64,000 nucleotides of DNA from an uncultured Aquimarina sp. (GCA_937958985.1 CALGLV010000014.1:21933-85932); one strand, 5' to 3'. Shown: positions 9,564 through 18,961, counted from the stretch's first letter. Notes: generated by a model not told the origin, from the letters alone. Made by a program: numbers and translations.

Positions 9564-9597
9564 AAACAAAACCTCGTATTTCTACGAGGTTTTGTTT
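9564..9597. terminator. Bidirectional terminator overlapping the lpxK stop codon
   Basis: A perfect 15-bp stem (9564-9578 with 9583-9597) around a 4-base loop, with A- and T-rich outer ends. The lpxK TAG stop (9582-9584) falls at the loop, so lpxK's last codons form one arm. Confidence 0.85.
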
Positions 9598-10601
9598 TTT
9601 ACATAAGACTGTATTATACCATCGAAATCTTTTCCTTTTTCAATAAATGCGCAACGTATTGGCAGATACACTAATTTATTTTTTAAAGAAATAATATTAC
9701 ATAATCGCATAAAATCTTTTTCTGTAGTTAAAATCCTGTCTTCTTTAGCTATTCTCTCAAGCTCTTTATCAGTAAAGTTATGATGGTCTGGAAAAGAGAT
9801 ATGATTAAAATCCCCTTTATTTTTTCTCAAAAACGCTACTAATGGTTTAGGGTTAGCAATTCCTGTGATTAAAGTAAATCTCTGCCCTAGATAATCTTTT
9901 AAATCTTCCGTACTAGTACTTCCAAACACCTGATTAGCATAAGCTATATAACTGAAAAATATTTTTTGATTATTCTTTGGTTTTAACGATTTACTAATCG
10001 CACTCATTTCTTTAACACTAATTTCTTGCGAACATTTAGTAACTACAATAACATCTGCTCTATTTGCTGCTGATCGTGGTTCCCGTAAATCGCCTGTAGG
10101 TAACAACAAGTCATTACTATATAAATTGCCATAAGCAGTTAATAAAATTTGTAATCCCGCTTTTACTTTTCGGTGTTGAAATGCGTCATCTAAAAGCACC
10201 ACCTCAATATCAGTATTCGAATTTATAAGTTTATCTATTCCGTTTTTCCGATCAGCATCTACAGCAACGGTAACTTTAGGGAAATTCAGTTTAAATTGTA
10301 ACGGCTCGTCCCCTACTTCCAAAGCAGTGCTTTTACTTGTGACTAATTGAAAGCCTTTTGATTTACGCTTATACCCTCTACTTAAAGTCGCTACATTTAT
10401 ATCTTTATGCAATAAGCTTGTAATATATGCAACCATAGGCGATTTACCGGTACCACCAACACTTAAATTCCCTACAGTAATTACAGGTAAATCGAATGAC
10501 TTACTTGCTTTAAGCCCCCAGTCATATAGTTTTTTATTAAAAAAAGCACCTAAATAATAAAGAGGCACCAAAGGCAATAATAATTTACGTAGCAAATTCA
10601 T
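9582..10601 (-). CDS. lpxK: Tetraacyldisaccharide 4'-kinase
   Basis: It phosphorylates the 4' position of the lipid A disaccharide precursor at the inner face of the cytoplasmic membrane, the sixth step of lipid A synthesis. Hydrophobic N-terminal anchor MNLLRKLLLPLVPLYYLG, P-loop TVGNLSVGGTGKSPM (about 40-54), DDAFQHRKV and TTEKDFMRL near the C-terminus are all LpxK hallmarks. The frame is open 54 bases further upstream. I start at the Met at 10601 because homologous N-termini begin with this membrane helix and a promoter-like box lies in the extension. The resulting 339 residues fit the family. Confidence 0.93.
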   Translation of the reverse strand: MNLLRKLLLPLVPLYYLGAFFNKKLYDWGLKASKSFDLPVITVGNLSVGGTGKSPMVAYITSLLHKDINVATLSRGYKRKSKGFQLVTSKSTALEVGDEPLQFKLNFPKVTVAVDADRKNGIDKLINSNTDIEVVLLDDAFQHRKVKAGLQILLTAYGNLYSNDLLLPTGDLREPRSAANRADVIVVTKCSQEISVKEMSAISKSLKPKNNQKIFFSYIAYANQVFGSTSTEDLKDYLGQRFTLITGIANPKPLVAFLRKNKGDFNHISFPDHHNFTDKELERIAKEDRILTTEKDFMRLCNIISLKNKLVYLPIRCAFIEKGKDFDGIIQSYVKNKTS

Positions 10602-10606
10602 AATAG

Positions 10607-10614
10607 CGAAAGTA
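10607..10614 (-). promoter_or_regulatory. Weak -7 element (TACTTTCG) immediately before lpxK
   Basis: One mismatch to TAnnTTTG on the minus strand. It ends only 5 bases before the ATG at 10601, implying little or no 5' leader if used. Confidence 0.35.
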
Positions 10615-10671
10615 CACAATCCTTTATTTTCAATAAAATTAAGTTGTATTTTCACTCTAAAATAAATTAAA

Positions 10672-11787
10672 ATGACTGTTGCTGAAATTACTAACCTATT
10701 AGAAGAAGTGGCTCCTTTAAACTATGCGGAAAGCTTTGATAATGTAGGCTTATTGGTTGGAGACTCTAAACAAGAAGTATCTAAAATTTTAATAACTCTT
10801 GACACTTTAGAATGTATTGTAGACGAAGCTATTGAAAAAGGATGCAATCTAATTATTAGTTTTCATCCAATAATTTTTAAAGGATTACAAAAAATTAACG
10901 GTTCTAACTATGTAGAGCGGGTTGTTATTAAAGCTATAAAACATGATATTGCTATTTATGCTATACACACTGCCTTGGATAACCACTGGCAAGGAGTGAA
11001 TCATATGATTTGTGAAAAACTGAAACTTATAAATCAAGAAATTTTAATTCCAAAAGCAGAAACAATAAAAAAAATAACTACTTACGTCCCTAACGCATAT
11101 GTTGATGAAGTTAAAACTGCTTTGTTTACTATAGGTGCAGGGAGCATTGGAAATTATAAAAATTGTAGTTTTTCAACCGAAGGGGTTGGTTCATTCAAAG
11201 GAAATGAACATTCAAACCCTGTATTGGGAGAGAAAAATAAATTACACCTTGAAAAAGAAACCCAACTTCAATTAACGTTTGCTGCGCATTTACATTCAAC
11301 GGTTATCAAAACACTTTTACAAGTACATCCTTACGAAGAAGTAGCTTACGAAATCACTACCCTTGAAAATTTGAATCAAAAAGTAGGAATGGGAATGATT
11401 GGGGAACTGCCCGAAGCTCTTCCTGAAAAAGAAACGTTACAACTAATACAAAAGGCTTTTAATGCCGAAGGAATAAGGCATAGTCGCTTTTTAGGTAAAC
11501 CTATCAAAAAGATAGCTGTATTAGGAGGTAGTGGAGCATTTGCTATAAAAAATGCTATTGGTTCTAACGTTGATTTATTCATTACTGCAGATGTTAAATA
11601 TCATGAATTTTACCAAGCTGAGAACAAATTATTAATTGCTGATATTGGTCACTATGAGTCGGAGCAGTACACAAAAAATCTAATTGTTTCTTTACTTAGA
11701 AAAAAAATCAGTAATTTTGCATCTATCTTTGATTTGAAGAATATTATTATATCAGATATTAACACCAATCCTATTAAGTATTTTTAA
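10672..11787 (+). CDS. Nif3-like dinuclear metal-centre protein (YbgI/YqfO family)
   Basis: A 371-residue cytoplasmic protein with the two halves of the Nif3 fold (SFDNVGLLVGD, ISFHPIIFKG, AIHTALDNHWQGVN at the front; DIGHYESEQY at the end). A central YqfO-type insertion contains FTIGAGSIGNYKNCSFSTEG and VHPYEEVAYEI. Its biochemical role is uncertain, and some members are annotated as GTP cyclohydrolase I type 2-like on weak grounds. The paired histidines usually written HHP read FHP here (His65 retained), while the other candidate metal ligands remain. The next gene starts 4 bases downstream, a conserved pairing in Bacteroidota. Confidence 0.88.
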   Translation: MTVAEITNLLEEVAPLNYAESFDNVGLLVGDSKQEVSKILITLDTLECIVDEAIEKGCNLIISFHPIIFKGLQKINGSNYVERVVIKAIKHDIAIYAIHTALDNHWQGVNHMICEKLKLINQEILIPKAETIKKITTYVPNAYVDEVKTALFTIGAGSIGNYKNCSFSTEGVGSFKGNEHSNPVLGEKNKLHLEKETQLQLTFAAHLHSTVIKTLLQVHPYEEVAYEITTLENLNQKVGMGMIGELPEALPEKETLQLIQKAFNAEGIRHSRFLGKPIKKIAVLGGSGAFAIKNAIGSNVDLFITADVKYHEFYQAENKLLIADIGHYESEQYTKNLIVSLLRKKISNFASIFDLKNIIISDINTNPIKYF

Positions 11788-11790
11788 TTT

Positions 11791-12567
11791 ATGGCTAAAA
11801 AAGAAGTTACTGTTGAAGACAAGCTTAGAGCGCTTTACGACTTACAACTTATCGATTCTCGTATTGACGAGATTGCTGCTATTCGAGGAGAACTTCCTTT
11901 AGAAGTTGAAGACCTAGAAGACGAGATTGCCGGTTTACATAAAAGATTAGAAAAGCTTAACGGAGATGTTACTGCTTTTGATGACAATATTAAAGCTAAG
12001 AAAATTGCAATTGAGGAATCTAAGCAATTGATCAAAAAATATAAAGAGCAGCAAGATAACGTTCGAAATAACCGAGAATTCAATTCTTTAAGCAAAGAAG
12101 TAGAATTTCAGGAATTAGAAATGGAATTAGCTGACAAGCATATTAAAGAATTTAAGGCTCAAATTATCCAAAAGAAAGAAGTGATAGAAGGGACTGAAGA
12201 AAAAATTTCTTCTAGAACAACTCACTTGGATCATAAAAAAGGGGAATTAGACGAAATTCTTGCTGAAACTCAAAAAGAGGAAGAAGGCCTATTGGGTAAA
12301 TCTGCTGATTTTGAGAACAAAATAGACGAGCGATTAGTAAACGCTTATAAGCGTATTCGTAATAACGTTAAAAACGGATTAGCTGTCGTTCCTGTAGAAA
12401 GAGGAGCTTCTGGAGGTTCTTATTTTACGATACCACCTCAAATACAAATGGAAATTGCTTCTCGCAAAAAAATTATTACCGATGAGCATAGTGGTCGTAT
12501 ACTAGTGGATTTAGAATTGGCTAACGAAGAAAAAGTTAAAATGGAAAAACTTTTTGCTAAGTTTTAA
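11791..12567 (+). CDS. Coiled-coil protein of the C4-type zinc-ribbon family, lacking the zinc cysteines
   Basis: A 258-residue protein. Residues about 8-175 form a long antiparallel coiled coil rich in Lys, Glu and Leu. The C-terminal part aligns with the family's zinc ribbon (GxCxGC, IPPQ, then CxHCGRIL). Here it reads GASGGSYFTIPPQ and DEHSGRILVD, so the positions normally held by cysteine carry Ser207, Ser210, Asp231 and Ser234. The fold may persist without metal. Chlamydial CT398 is a structural relative that binds sigma-54 and secretion proteins, but function here is unknown. It is coupled to the Nif3-like gene by a 3-base gap. Confidence 0.83.
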   Translation: MAKKEVTVEDKLRALYDLQLIDSRIDEIAAIRGELPLEVEDLEDEIAGLHKRLEKLNGDVTAFDDNIKAKKIAIEESKQLIKKYKEQQDNVRNNREFNSLSKEVEFQELEMELADKHIKEFKAQIIQKKEVIEGTEEKISSRTTHLDHKKGELDEILAETQKEEEGLLGKSADFENKIDERLVNAYKRIRNNVKNGLAVVPVERGASGGSYFTIPPQIQMEIASRKKIITDEHSGRILVDLELANEEKVKMEKLFAKF

Positions 12568-12585
12568 ACTTTTTCCCAACGATAT

Positions 12586-12623
12586 AAAAACACCCAATTA
12601 ATTTAAATTAATTGGGTGTTTTT
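12586..12623 (+). terminator. Loopless 38-bp palindromic terminator
   Basis: CACCCAATTAATTT (12591-12604) is followed directly by its reverse complement, with A5 and T-run flanks. It closes the Nif3/zinc-ribbon operon. Confidence 0.8.
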
Positions 12624-13171
12624 TATTTTATAAATAGTTTTGATTTCTTTTAAAAAACTAAGTCTTAAGACCTAATATATATACCATCTTAGCAAGATAT
12701 TCATTTAATCGCAATTACTACTACTAAAATAACTATACAAACCTAGAACAACTACACAACCCAACATCATCAATTCCTGTAAATAAAATACTACAAGAAA
12801 TAAAACTAGATATCGAAAATTTATAAAATTCAATTAACTGTTAATAAGCAGAAATTAAATAGATTTTAATAAGCCTTAAGTTGCTAAATTAATCTGTATG
12901 AATTGAAATAAAAACAAGTAACAGTGTTTTTTGAAGTAATTAAATACTCCCCTTAGGGCAAACAAAGCTCCTATAGCTATAGTCTTATCTGCCTCCTGGA
13001 TACACAACAACATTTAAATAAAACAGGTAAAAACTCTTAAATAGTGAAGAACATCAGATAATCTTAAACAGCCAAAAAAAGCTTATTCAATAAGAAAATA
13101 TTTATTAATAGATTGAAATAATCGAATCCGAAAAAAATAATTCGAAAATCAACGCTTATTAGAATAAAACG
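12624..13171. other. About 550 bp with no recognisable gene
   Basis: A very AT-rich stretch bounded by two strong terminators. I see no frame with homology-like sequence, no tRNA cloverleaf and no repeats. The best open frame is a 45-codon minus-strand one (12876-13013), too short and featureless to call. It could be decayed coding sequence or could hold an unrecognised small RNA. Confidence 0.6.
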
Positions 13172-13208
13172 AAAAATCCCTTGATCTAAATTAGATCAAG
13201 GGATTTTT
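13172..13208. terminator. Terminator of the respiratory operon
   Basis: An 18-bp stem (AAAAATCCCTTGATCTAA with its complement) around a single central base at 13190, ending in T5 in the minus direction. It lies 24 bases beyond the coxA stop. Confidence 0.85.
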
Positions 13209-13231
13209 TATAATTAAAGCAAACTAATGAA

Positions 13232-15016
13232 TTAGTGATGAAGTTCAACTTCACCTTCTTGCATTGGAGTAACTTGTGTGGCGTAATCTTGTCCTGGAAT
13301 TACATATTCACCATTTTCATTTGTCTTACTGTAATCATAAGGCCAACGATAAACAGTTGGCAACTCACCAGGCCAGTTTCCGTGTATGTGTTCTACTGGG
13401 GTAGTCCACTCTAAAGTGGTAGATTTCCAAGGATTCTGTACTGCTTTCTTACCATAAAACATCGAGTGGATAAAATTGTATAAGAAAAACAATTGACCAA
13501 AAGCTGTAAATAAAGCGAAATAAGTAATCAATTTATTAGTGTCCGCTAAATCATCAAAGTATGGGAAGTTCGTATATGTATAATATCTACGTGGTAAACC
13601 TGCCATTCCAACAAAATGCATTGGGAAAAACACCCCATAAGCACCTATAGCTGTTATCCAAAAATGAACATAACCCAAATTCTTATTCATCATTTTACCA
13701 TACATCTTAGGGAACCAATGATAAACACCAGCAAATAAACCGTAAAGTGCAGATATACCCATTACTAAATGAAAGTGAGCAACAACAAAATAAGTATCAT
13801 GTACATTAATATCTAAAGTACTATCTCCAAGAATAATTCCTGTAAGTCCACCTGTAATAAAAGTTGAAACTAAACCTATGGAAAATAACATCCCAGGATT
13901 AAACTGAAGATTACCTTTCCATAAGGTAGTTATGTAGTTAAATGATTTTACAGCTGAAGGGATAGCAATTAATAATGTTGTAAAAGTAAATACAGACCCA
14001 AGGAATGGATTCATACCCGATACAAACATGTGATGACCCCAAACTATAGTGGATAAAAAAGCAATACCAATAATTGAACCAATCATAGCGCGGTAACCAA
14101 AAATTGGCTTACGCGAATTAGTTGCAATAACTTCTGAAGTAATACCCAATGCAGGTAATAATACAATATAAACTTCAGGGTGTCCTAAAAACCAAAATAA
14201 ATGTTCGAACAATACAGGTGAACCACCTTGATTGTGTAAAACTTCACCTTGAATAAAGATGTCTCCTAAGAAGAAAGATGTACCAAAACCTCTATCCATT
14301 ATCAACAATAACGCTGCAGATAATAAAACCGGGAAAGATACCACACCAATAATAGCTGTTACAAAGAAAGCCCAAATTGTTAATGGCAATCTTGTCATAG
14401 ACATTCCCTTAGTTCTTAAGTTAATAACTGTTACAACATAGTTTAATGACCCCATTAATGAAGAAGCTATAAAAATAGCCATTGAAGTTAACCATAATGT
14501 CATCCCTAAACCAGAGCCCGGCATTGCCTGAGGCAATGCACTTAGTGGCGGATAAATTGTCCATCCTGCAGCAGCTGGACCAGCTTCTACAAACAATGAA
14601 AACACCATAATTATACTACTCAAAAAGAATAACCAGTAAGATACCATGTTTAAGAAACCAGAAGCCATATCTCTAGCTCCTATTTGCAATGGAATAAGTA
14701 AGTTACTAAATGTACCACTTAAGCCAGCAGTCAATACGAAAAATACCATAATAGTACCATGTATTGTCACCAATGCTAAATACACATTAGGATCCATAAC
14801 ACCTTCTGGCGCCCATTTCCCTAACAATACCTCAAATACTCCGAAAGATTGCTCTGGCCATGCTATTTGCATTCTAAATAGTAATGACATTGCAATACCA
14901 ATAATTCCCATTAACAAACCAGTAATCAAATACTGTTTAGAAATCATTTTATGGTCTTCACTGAAAATATACTTTGTAATAAAAGTTTCTTTGTGATGTC
15001 CGTGTGCTCCTGACAT
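13232..15016 (-). CDS. coxA: Cytochrome c oxidase subunit I
   Basis: Catalytic subunit of the haem-copper oxidase that reduces O2 to water and pumps protons. The 594-residue polytopic protein contains LGHPEVYIVLLPALGI (CuB His, cross-linked Tyr and the A1-type PEV glutamate), WGHHMFVSGMNP (CuB His pair) and HDTYFVVAHFHLVMG (haem ligands). The N-terminus is histidine-rich and cytoplasmic. It is the last gene of an operon that begins with alternative complex III, fitting the known ACIII-oxidase supercomplex of flavobacteria. No subunit III or IV gene is present in this window. Confidence 0.96.
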   Translation of the reverse strand: MSGAHGHHKETFITKYIFSEDHKMISKQYLITGLLMGIIGIAMSLLFRMQIAWPEQSFGVFEVLLGKWAPEGVMDPNVYLALVTIHGTIMVFFVLTAGLSGTFSNLLIPLQIGARDMASGFLNMVSYWLFFLSSIIMVFSLFVEAGPAAAGWTIYPPLSALPQAMPGSGLGMTLWLTSMAIFIASSLMGSLNYVVTVINLRTKGMSMTRLPLTIWAFFVTAIIGVVSFPVLLSAALLLIMDRGFGTSFFLGDIFIQGEVLHNQGGSPVLFEHLFWFLGHPEVYIVLLPALGITSEVIATNSRKPIFGYRAMIGSIIGIAFLSTIVWGHHMFVSGMNPFLGSVFTFTTLLIAIPSAVKSFNYITTLWKGNLQFNPGMLFSIGLVSTFITGGLTGIILGDSTLDINVHDTYFVVAHFHLVMGISALYGLFAGVYHWFPKMYGKMMNKNLGYVHFWITAIGAYGVFFPMHFVGMAGLPRRYYTYTNFPYFDDLADTNKLITYFALFTAFGQLFFLYNFIHSMFYGKKAVQNPWKSTTLEWTTPVEHIHGNWPGELPTVYRWPYDYSKTNENGEYVIPGQDYATQVTPMQEGEVELHH

Positions 15017-15127
15017 AGTTTATACTTTTTATATAAGTTTTTATACTTTGTAAATATCTAATAAAGTTGGGACAACATTTCTAAAACAATTTATAAATGT
15101 TATACCAACCTAAGTAATTTGTACTAA

Positions 15128-16186
15128 TTATTTGGCTACAACTTGTTTAAAAGTCTTCTGTTTAGCCATCCATTTGTTGTAATCTTCTTCAGACTCAACA
15201 ATGATTTTCATTTGCATATTGTAATGAGATACACCACAAATTTTATTACACAACAAGTAATAATCAAATTCATAAGGCTCTAAAGCTTCTTCTCCTTTAG
15301 CAATTAACTCCTTACTGTTCTTTCTTCTAATAGTATTTATAGTCTGCACCTTTTCAACCATAAAATTGGTTTGACGCATCTCTTCTGTAGTCTTAATTGG
15401 AGTGTATGAAAACTCGGTAATCATACCAGGCACCACATTCATTTGAGCTCTAAAGAAAGGCATATATGCTGAATGAAGCACATCTTGTGAACGCATTTTG
15501 AAAACGACTTTACGTCCAACAGGTAAATGCAACTCATTAGTAACCACATCATCCATTGCATAACTATCACTAGCATCAATACCTAAAGTATTTACTCCTT
15601 CAATAAAACGAACATTTGCTTTTCCTAATTCATTATCTGAACCTGCATATCTAGCTCTCCAATCAAACTGATAAGCGTACAACTCAATCATTAATGGATC
15701 GTCCTCATCATTAACATCCATTATATCTGTCCAAGTGTATAATCCGTAGATTATTAAACCTGCAAGGGTTACAATAGGAATACCTGTCCAAACTGCTTCT
15801 AATAAATTATTATCTGCAAAGAAAGTAGCTTTATTTTCTTTTCTTCCTCTATATTTAAAAGCAAAGAAATGCAATAAAAACTGAGTAATTACCTGAACAA
15901 ACATGATTAAAACTACCGATATCAACATTAAAACATCGTAATCTTTACCATGCTCTGAAGCTGTTTCTGGTAAAAAATAACTTCTGTAAGCAACAAAACA
16001 ATAGATTGTCATGGCATACATTGCTATAACAAAATACAACATGTACTTACCTTGAGCTTGATTATCACTATCGTTAGCAACCTGTGTACTATCCGTTTTA
16101 CCTTGAGATAATCTGAATATTTTAGACAATTGCCAAAAAGTTATTCCTAATAATGCTACTACTAATAAGACTAAAAAAACTGTCAT
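15128..16186 (-). CDS. coxB: Cytochrome c oxidase subunit II
   Basis: It accepts electrons at the binuclear CuA site and passes them to subunit I. The 352-residue protein has several membrane helices in the first 155 residues, more than the usual two, followed by a periplasmic cupredoxin domain. The CuA ligands are visible in CNKICGVSHYNM: Cys313, Cys317, His321 and Met324. There is no fused cytochrome c domain, so electrons probably come directly from the ACIII haem subunits. It is 35 bases downstream of actF and 111 upstream of coxA. Confidence 0.95.
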   Translation of the reverse strand: MTVFLVLLVVALLGITFWQLSKIFRLSQGKTDSTQVANDSDNQAQGKYMLYFVIAMYAMTIYCFVAYRSYFLPETASEHGKDYDVLMLISVVLIMFVQVITQFLLHFFAFKYRGRKENKATFFADNNLLEAVWTGIPIVTLAGLIIYGLYTWTDIMDVNDEDDPLMIELYAYQFDWRARYAGSDNELGKANVRFIEGVNTLGIDASDSYAMDDVVTNELHLPVGRKVVFKMRSQDVLHSAYMPFFRAQMNVVPGMITEFSYTPIKTTEEMRQTNFMVEKVQTINTIRRKNSKELIAKGEEALEPYEFDYYLLCNKICGVSHYNMQMKIIVESEEDYNKWMAKQKTFKQVVAK

Positions 16187-16221
16187 TATAATTTTTTAAA
16201 TTTTAATTCTTAATAACTTTC

Positions 16222-17577
16222 TTAATAATGAAAATGCTTACTCTCTCCTACTAATGGATTTCCTTTAGCTTCCAATGGAGATTTAGTCAATGCATTGAAC
16301 ACAACATATATAAATATTCCTAAAAACAAAAACAATGCTCCGATTTCTGCTGAACCAATAAACCAAGACTTCCCAACAGTTGCAGGCATCACCATATTAA
16401 ACACATCTAAATAATGTCCTAAAAGGATTACTATACCAGCTATTACAATTAACCAATTAATACGCTTAAAATCTGTGTTTATCAAAACTAATACAGGGAA
16501 TAAGAAATTCATTGCTACCATACCAAAGAATGGTAATTTAAAATCATTTATTCTTGTGATAAAGTAAGTCACCTCTTCCGGTATATTAGAATACCATATT
16601 AACATAAACTGTGAAAACCATAAGTAAGTCCAGAAAATACTAATACCAAACATAAATTTAGCTAAATCATGAATATGGCTATTATTAACTTGTTCTAAAT
16701 ATCCTTGAGATTTTAAAACTATGGTTACCAATGCAATTACAGTAATCCCACTTACAAACATACTAGCAAAAACATACCATCCGAATAAAGTTGAAAACCA
16801 GTGTGGATCAAAACTCATAATCCAATCCCAAGACATCATAGACTCAGTGTAAATGAAAAACACTAAAAATATAGCTGAAATCTTAAAATTTTTCTTGTAC
16901 CATACATTACCTGCTGGCTCTTCATCTTGCTTTAAAGAGTATTTTCTTGAAAAGTGACGGTATAAATTCCATCCTATTAAGAAAATAGCTGCTCTTACTA
17001 AAAACCAACCTGCATTTAACCAACTATGTTTTCCTGCAATTATAGCATCATACGTAGAGCTAGTAGGATCAACAACATCATGATCAGCCCAAACAAATAG
17101 ATGGTTAAAATGTGTTGCAGACAATGCTAGCAATACAAACATTATAATTCCTCCTGGAAGTAAATATGCCGTAATACCTTCCATTACTCTAAAAAGCAAT
17201 GGTGACCAACCTGCTTGTGCTGCATGCTGAATAGCATAAAAAGCCAAAGTCCCCAAAGCAATCATAAAGAAAAAGAATGCAGCTACATAAATTGCAGCCC
17301 AAGGTTTATTATGATATTGGTGTAAAATATGCTCATAATGTTCGTTAGAACCGTGTGCATCATGCCCACCATGAGACTCTTGACCATGTGCATCATGGCC
17401 AACATCTTGCGTAGCTTCAACTTCGTGTCCACCACCATGTGAATCATGTGCCGCTTCAATAGCTTTAACATCCTCAATTGAATGCGGACCTGTTGTAAAA
17501 CCGATAACCAGACCAATAATACCTAATACAACAAATATTAAGGCTACTGATTTTATATTTTTTGATAACTTATACAT
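16222..17577 (-). CDS. actF: Alternative complex III subunit ActF (NrfD-like menaquinol-side membrane subunit)
   Basis: A 451-residue, roughly ten-helix membrane protein of the quinol:cytochrome c oxidoreductase. It is paralogous to ActC but lacks the full set of quinol-binding contacts seen there. The oddity is a soluble segment between the first and second helices that is extremely His-rich: twelve histidines between residues 44 and 89, many in HD or HGG contexts. This could bind metal or act as a flexible charged loop. It sits between actE (26-base gap) and coxB in the operon. Confidence 0.92.
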   Translation of the reverse strand: MYKLSKNIKSVALIFVVLGIIGLVIGFTTGPHSIEDVKAIEAAHDSHGGGHEVEATQDVGHDAHGQESHGGHDAHGSNEHYEHILHQYHNKPWAAIYVAAFFFFMIALGTLAFYAIQHAAQAGWSPLLFRVMEGITAYLLPGGIIMFVLLALSATHFNHLFVWADHDVVDPTSSTYDAIIAGKHSWLNAGWFLVRAAIFLIGWNLYRHFSRKYSLKQDEEPAGNVWYKKNFKISAIFLVFFIYTESMMSWDWIMSFDPHWFSTLFGWYVFASMFVSGITVIALVTIVLKSQGYLEQVNNSHIHDLAKFMFGISIFWTYLWFSQFMLIWYSNIPEEVTYFITRINDFKLPFFGMVAMNFLFPVLVLINTDFKRINWLIVIAGIVILLGHYLDVFNMVMPATVGKSWFIGSAEIGALFLFLGIFIYVVFNALTKSPLEAKGNPLVGESKHFHY

Positions 17578-17603
17578 AACTTATACTAGTTATTTCTGTT
17601 CAA

Positions 17604-18407
17604 TTATTTTTTTCCTAATTCCTTGTGCGAGTGGTGAGATTTTCCTTGTAATAAACCTTTTTTACTATAAGAAACTTTCTCTTCGACACCTTTTTTTAAT
17701 TTAGCATCTACTTCATGTCCATTTTCACTTTTATTTAAATCAATTCCATCTTCATGATGGATAGCATTATCTGCTAAATCAACATTAGTTGTTGATTCTG
17801 ATTTATTTTTAGCTACAACTTTATCCATTCTTTCTGGCTTACCCTCTAAACCAGCTTTAAGACTTTCCACGTACTGAGCAATTTGCCAACGCTCTTTAAT
17901 ACTTGTTTGAGAAGCATAAGAACCCATGGAATTTATTCCGTAATACATTACATGATAAATACTACCTTCCGTGATGGCTCTACCAATATCATCGTAACTA
18001 GGAACTCCCAATATTTTTTCAGTCTTTACTAAATGTCCTTTACCATTACCTTTGTCACCATGACAAATAGCACAATAAATACTGTATAGTTTTTTACCAT
18101 TAGCTTTATTGTCTTCAGTATAAGCTAAAGGATTTTTTAATTCGGACTTAGCTGATTGATAGCCTTCGTTCGAATTTTTATAATCGTACGGCAACCATCC
18201 TCTATGAACAGAACCTTCAACAGGCTTTAAAGCCTCTGATGTTCCATTACCTTCAAATATCTTATTTCCCTCATGAGAACTGTAAGCTTCATAACCTACA
18301 GATTCGTACATATTTGGAAAATACTGATAGTTTCTGCTGCGTTTACTATTACAAGAAACTAACGCAACTGCTGCTAATGCAATAAATGTTTTGATCGTTA
18401 TTCTCAT
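17604..18407 (-). CDS. actE: Alternative complex III subunit ActE (monohaem cytochrome c lipoprotein)
   Basis: A 267-residue lipoprotein: signal peptide with Cys19 as acylation site (AAVALVSCNSK). A class I cytochrome c domain has CAICH (Cys112, Cys115, His116), and the likely axial Met is in GINSMGSYA. In ACIII this haem relays electrons toward the oxidase. The C-terminal 70 residues are charged and low-complexity. It starts 2 bases after the actD stop, so translation is probably coupled. Confidence 0.93.
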   Translation of the reverse strand: MRITIKTFIALAAVALVSCNSKRSRNYQYFPNMYESVGYEAYSSHEGNKIFEGNGTSEALKPVEGSVHRGWLPYDYKNSNEGYQSAKSELKNPLAYTEDNKANGKKLYSIYCAICHGDKGNGKGHLVKTEKILGVPSYDDIGRAITEGSIYHVMYYGINSMGSYASQTSIKERWQIAQYVESLKAGLEGKPERMDKVVAKNKSESTTNVDLADNAIHHEDGIDLNKSENGHEVDAKLKKGVEEKVSYSKKGLLQGKSHHSHKELGKK

Positions 18408-18409
18408 AA

Positions 18410-18946
18410 TTAGTGCGCCTTATCTTTTAAGTTAATTTCCACTGCACCAGTATCACTAAGAAATGCAGTTAACAAATCTAAATCAGTATCATTTGCATCT
18501 ACTTCAATCAAAAAGTGATCATCTGTAGTACGCTCATCAGGATTTTCAGCCTTTTTAAAAGGCCATAACTTACTTCTCATATAAAAAGTAATAACCATTA
18601 AGTGAGCGGCAAAAAATACCGTAAGCTCAAACATAATTGGTACGAATGAAGGTAGATTTTCCAAAAAACTAAAACTTGGTTTTCCACCAATATCTTGAGG
18701 CCAATCATTTATCATAATGAAATTCATCATGGTAACCGCTACAGTTAATCCAACCAATCCATAAAGGAATGAGCAAACTGCTAAACGTGTATGAGCTAAT
18801 CCCATTAATTTGTCAAGACCATGCACTGGAAAAGGTGTATACACCTCTTCTATGTGATAGTGTTTAATTTGCAGTGCTTTTACAGCATCCATTAAAACCT
18901 CGTCGTCAAGGTAATAAGCATGAACAACTTTTGAAGCCATATTCAA
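18410..18946 (-). CDS. actD: Alternative complex III subunit ActD (DUF3341)
   Basis: A 178-residue protein with a cytoplasmic N-terminal domain (VHAYYLDDEVLMDAVKAL, then EEVYTPFPVHGLDKLMGL, typical of DUF3341). Two membrane helices follow at about 57-80 and 103-127, then a short acidic tail. It is a structural membrane subunit with no cofactor motif. Gaps are 15 bases from actC and 2 from actE. Confidence 0.93.
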   Translation of the reverse strand: MNMASKVVHAYYLDDEVLMDAVKALQIKHYHIEEVYTPFPVHGLDKLMGLAHTRLAVCSFLYGLVGLTVAVTMMNFIMINDWPQDIGGKPSFSFLENLPSFVPIMFELTVFFAAHLMVITFYMRSKLWPFKKAENPDERTTDDHFLIEVDANDTDLDLLTAFLSDTGAVEINLKDKAH

Positions 18947-18961
18947 TAGTTAATTTATATA

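Noticed and set aside
12876..13013. 45-codon minus-strand frame in the gene-free island
   Set aside because: It is short, hydrophobic and without a promoter-like box or recognisable motif. A frame of this length is expected by chance in AT-rich DNA.
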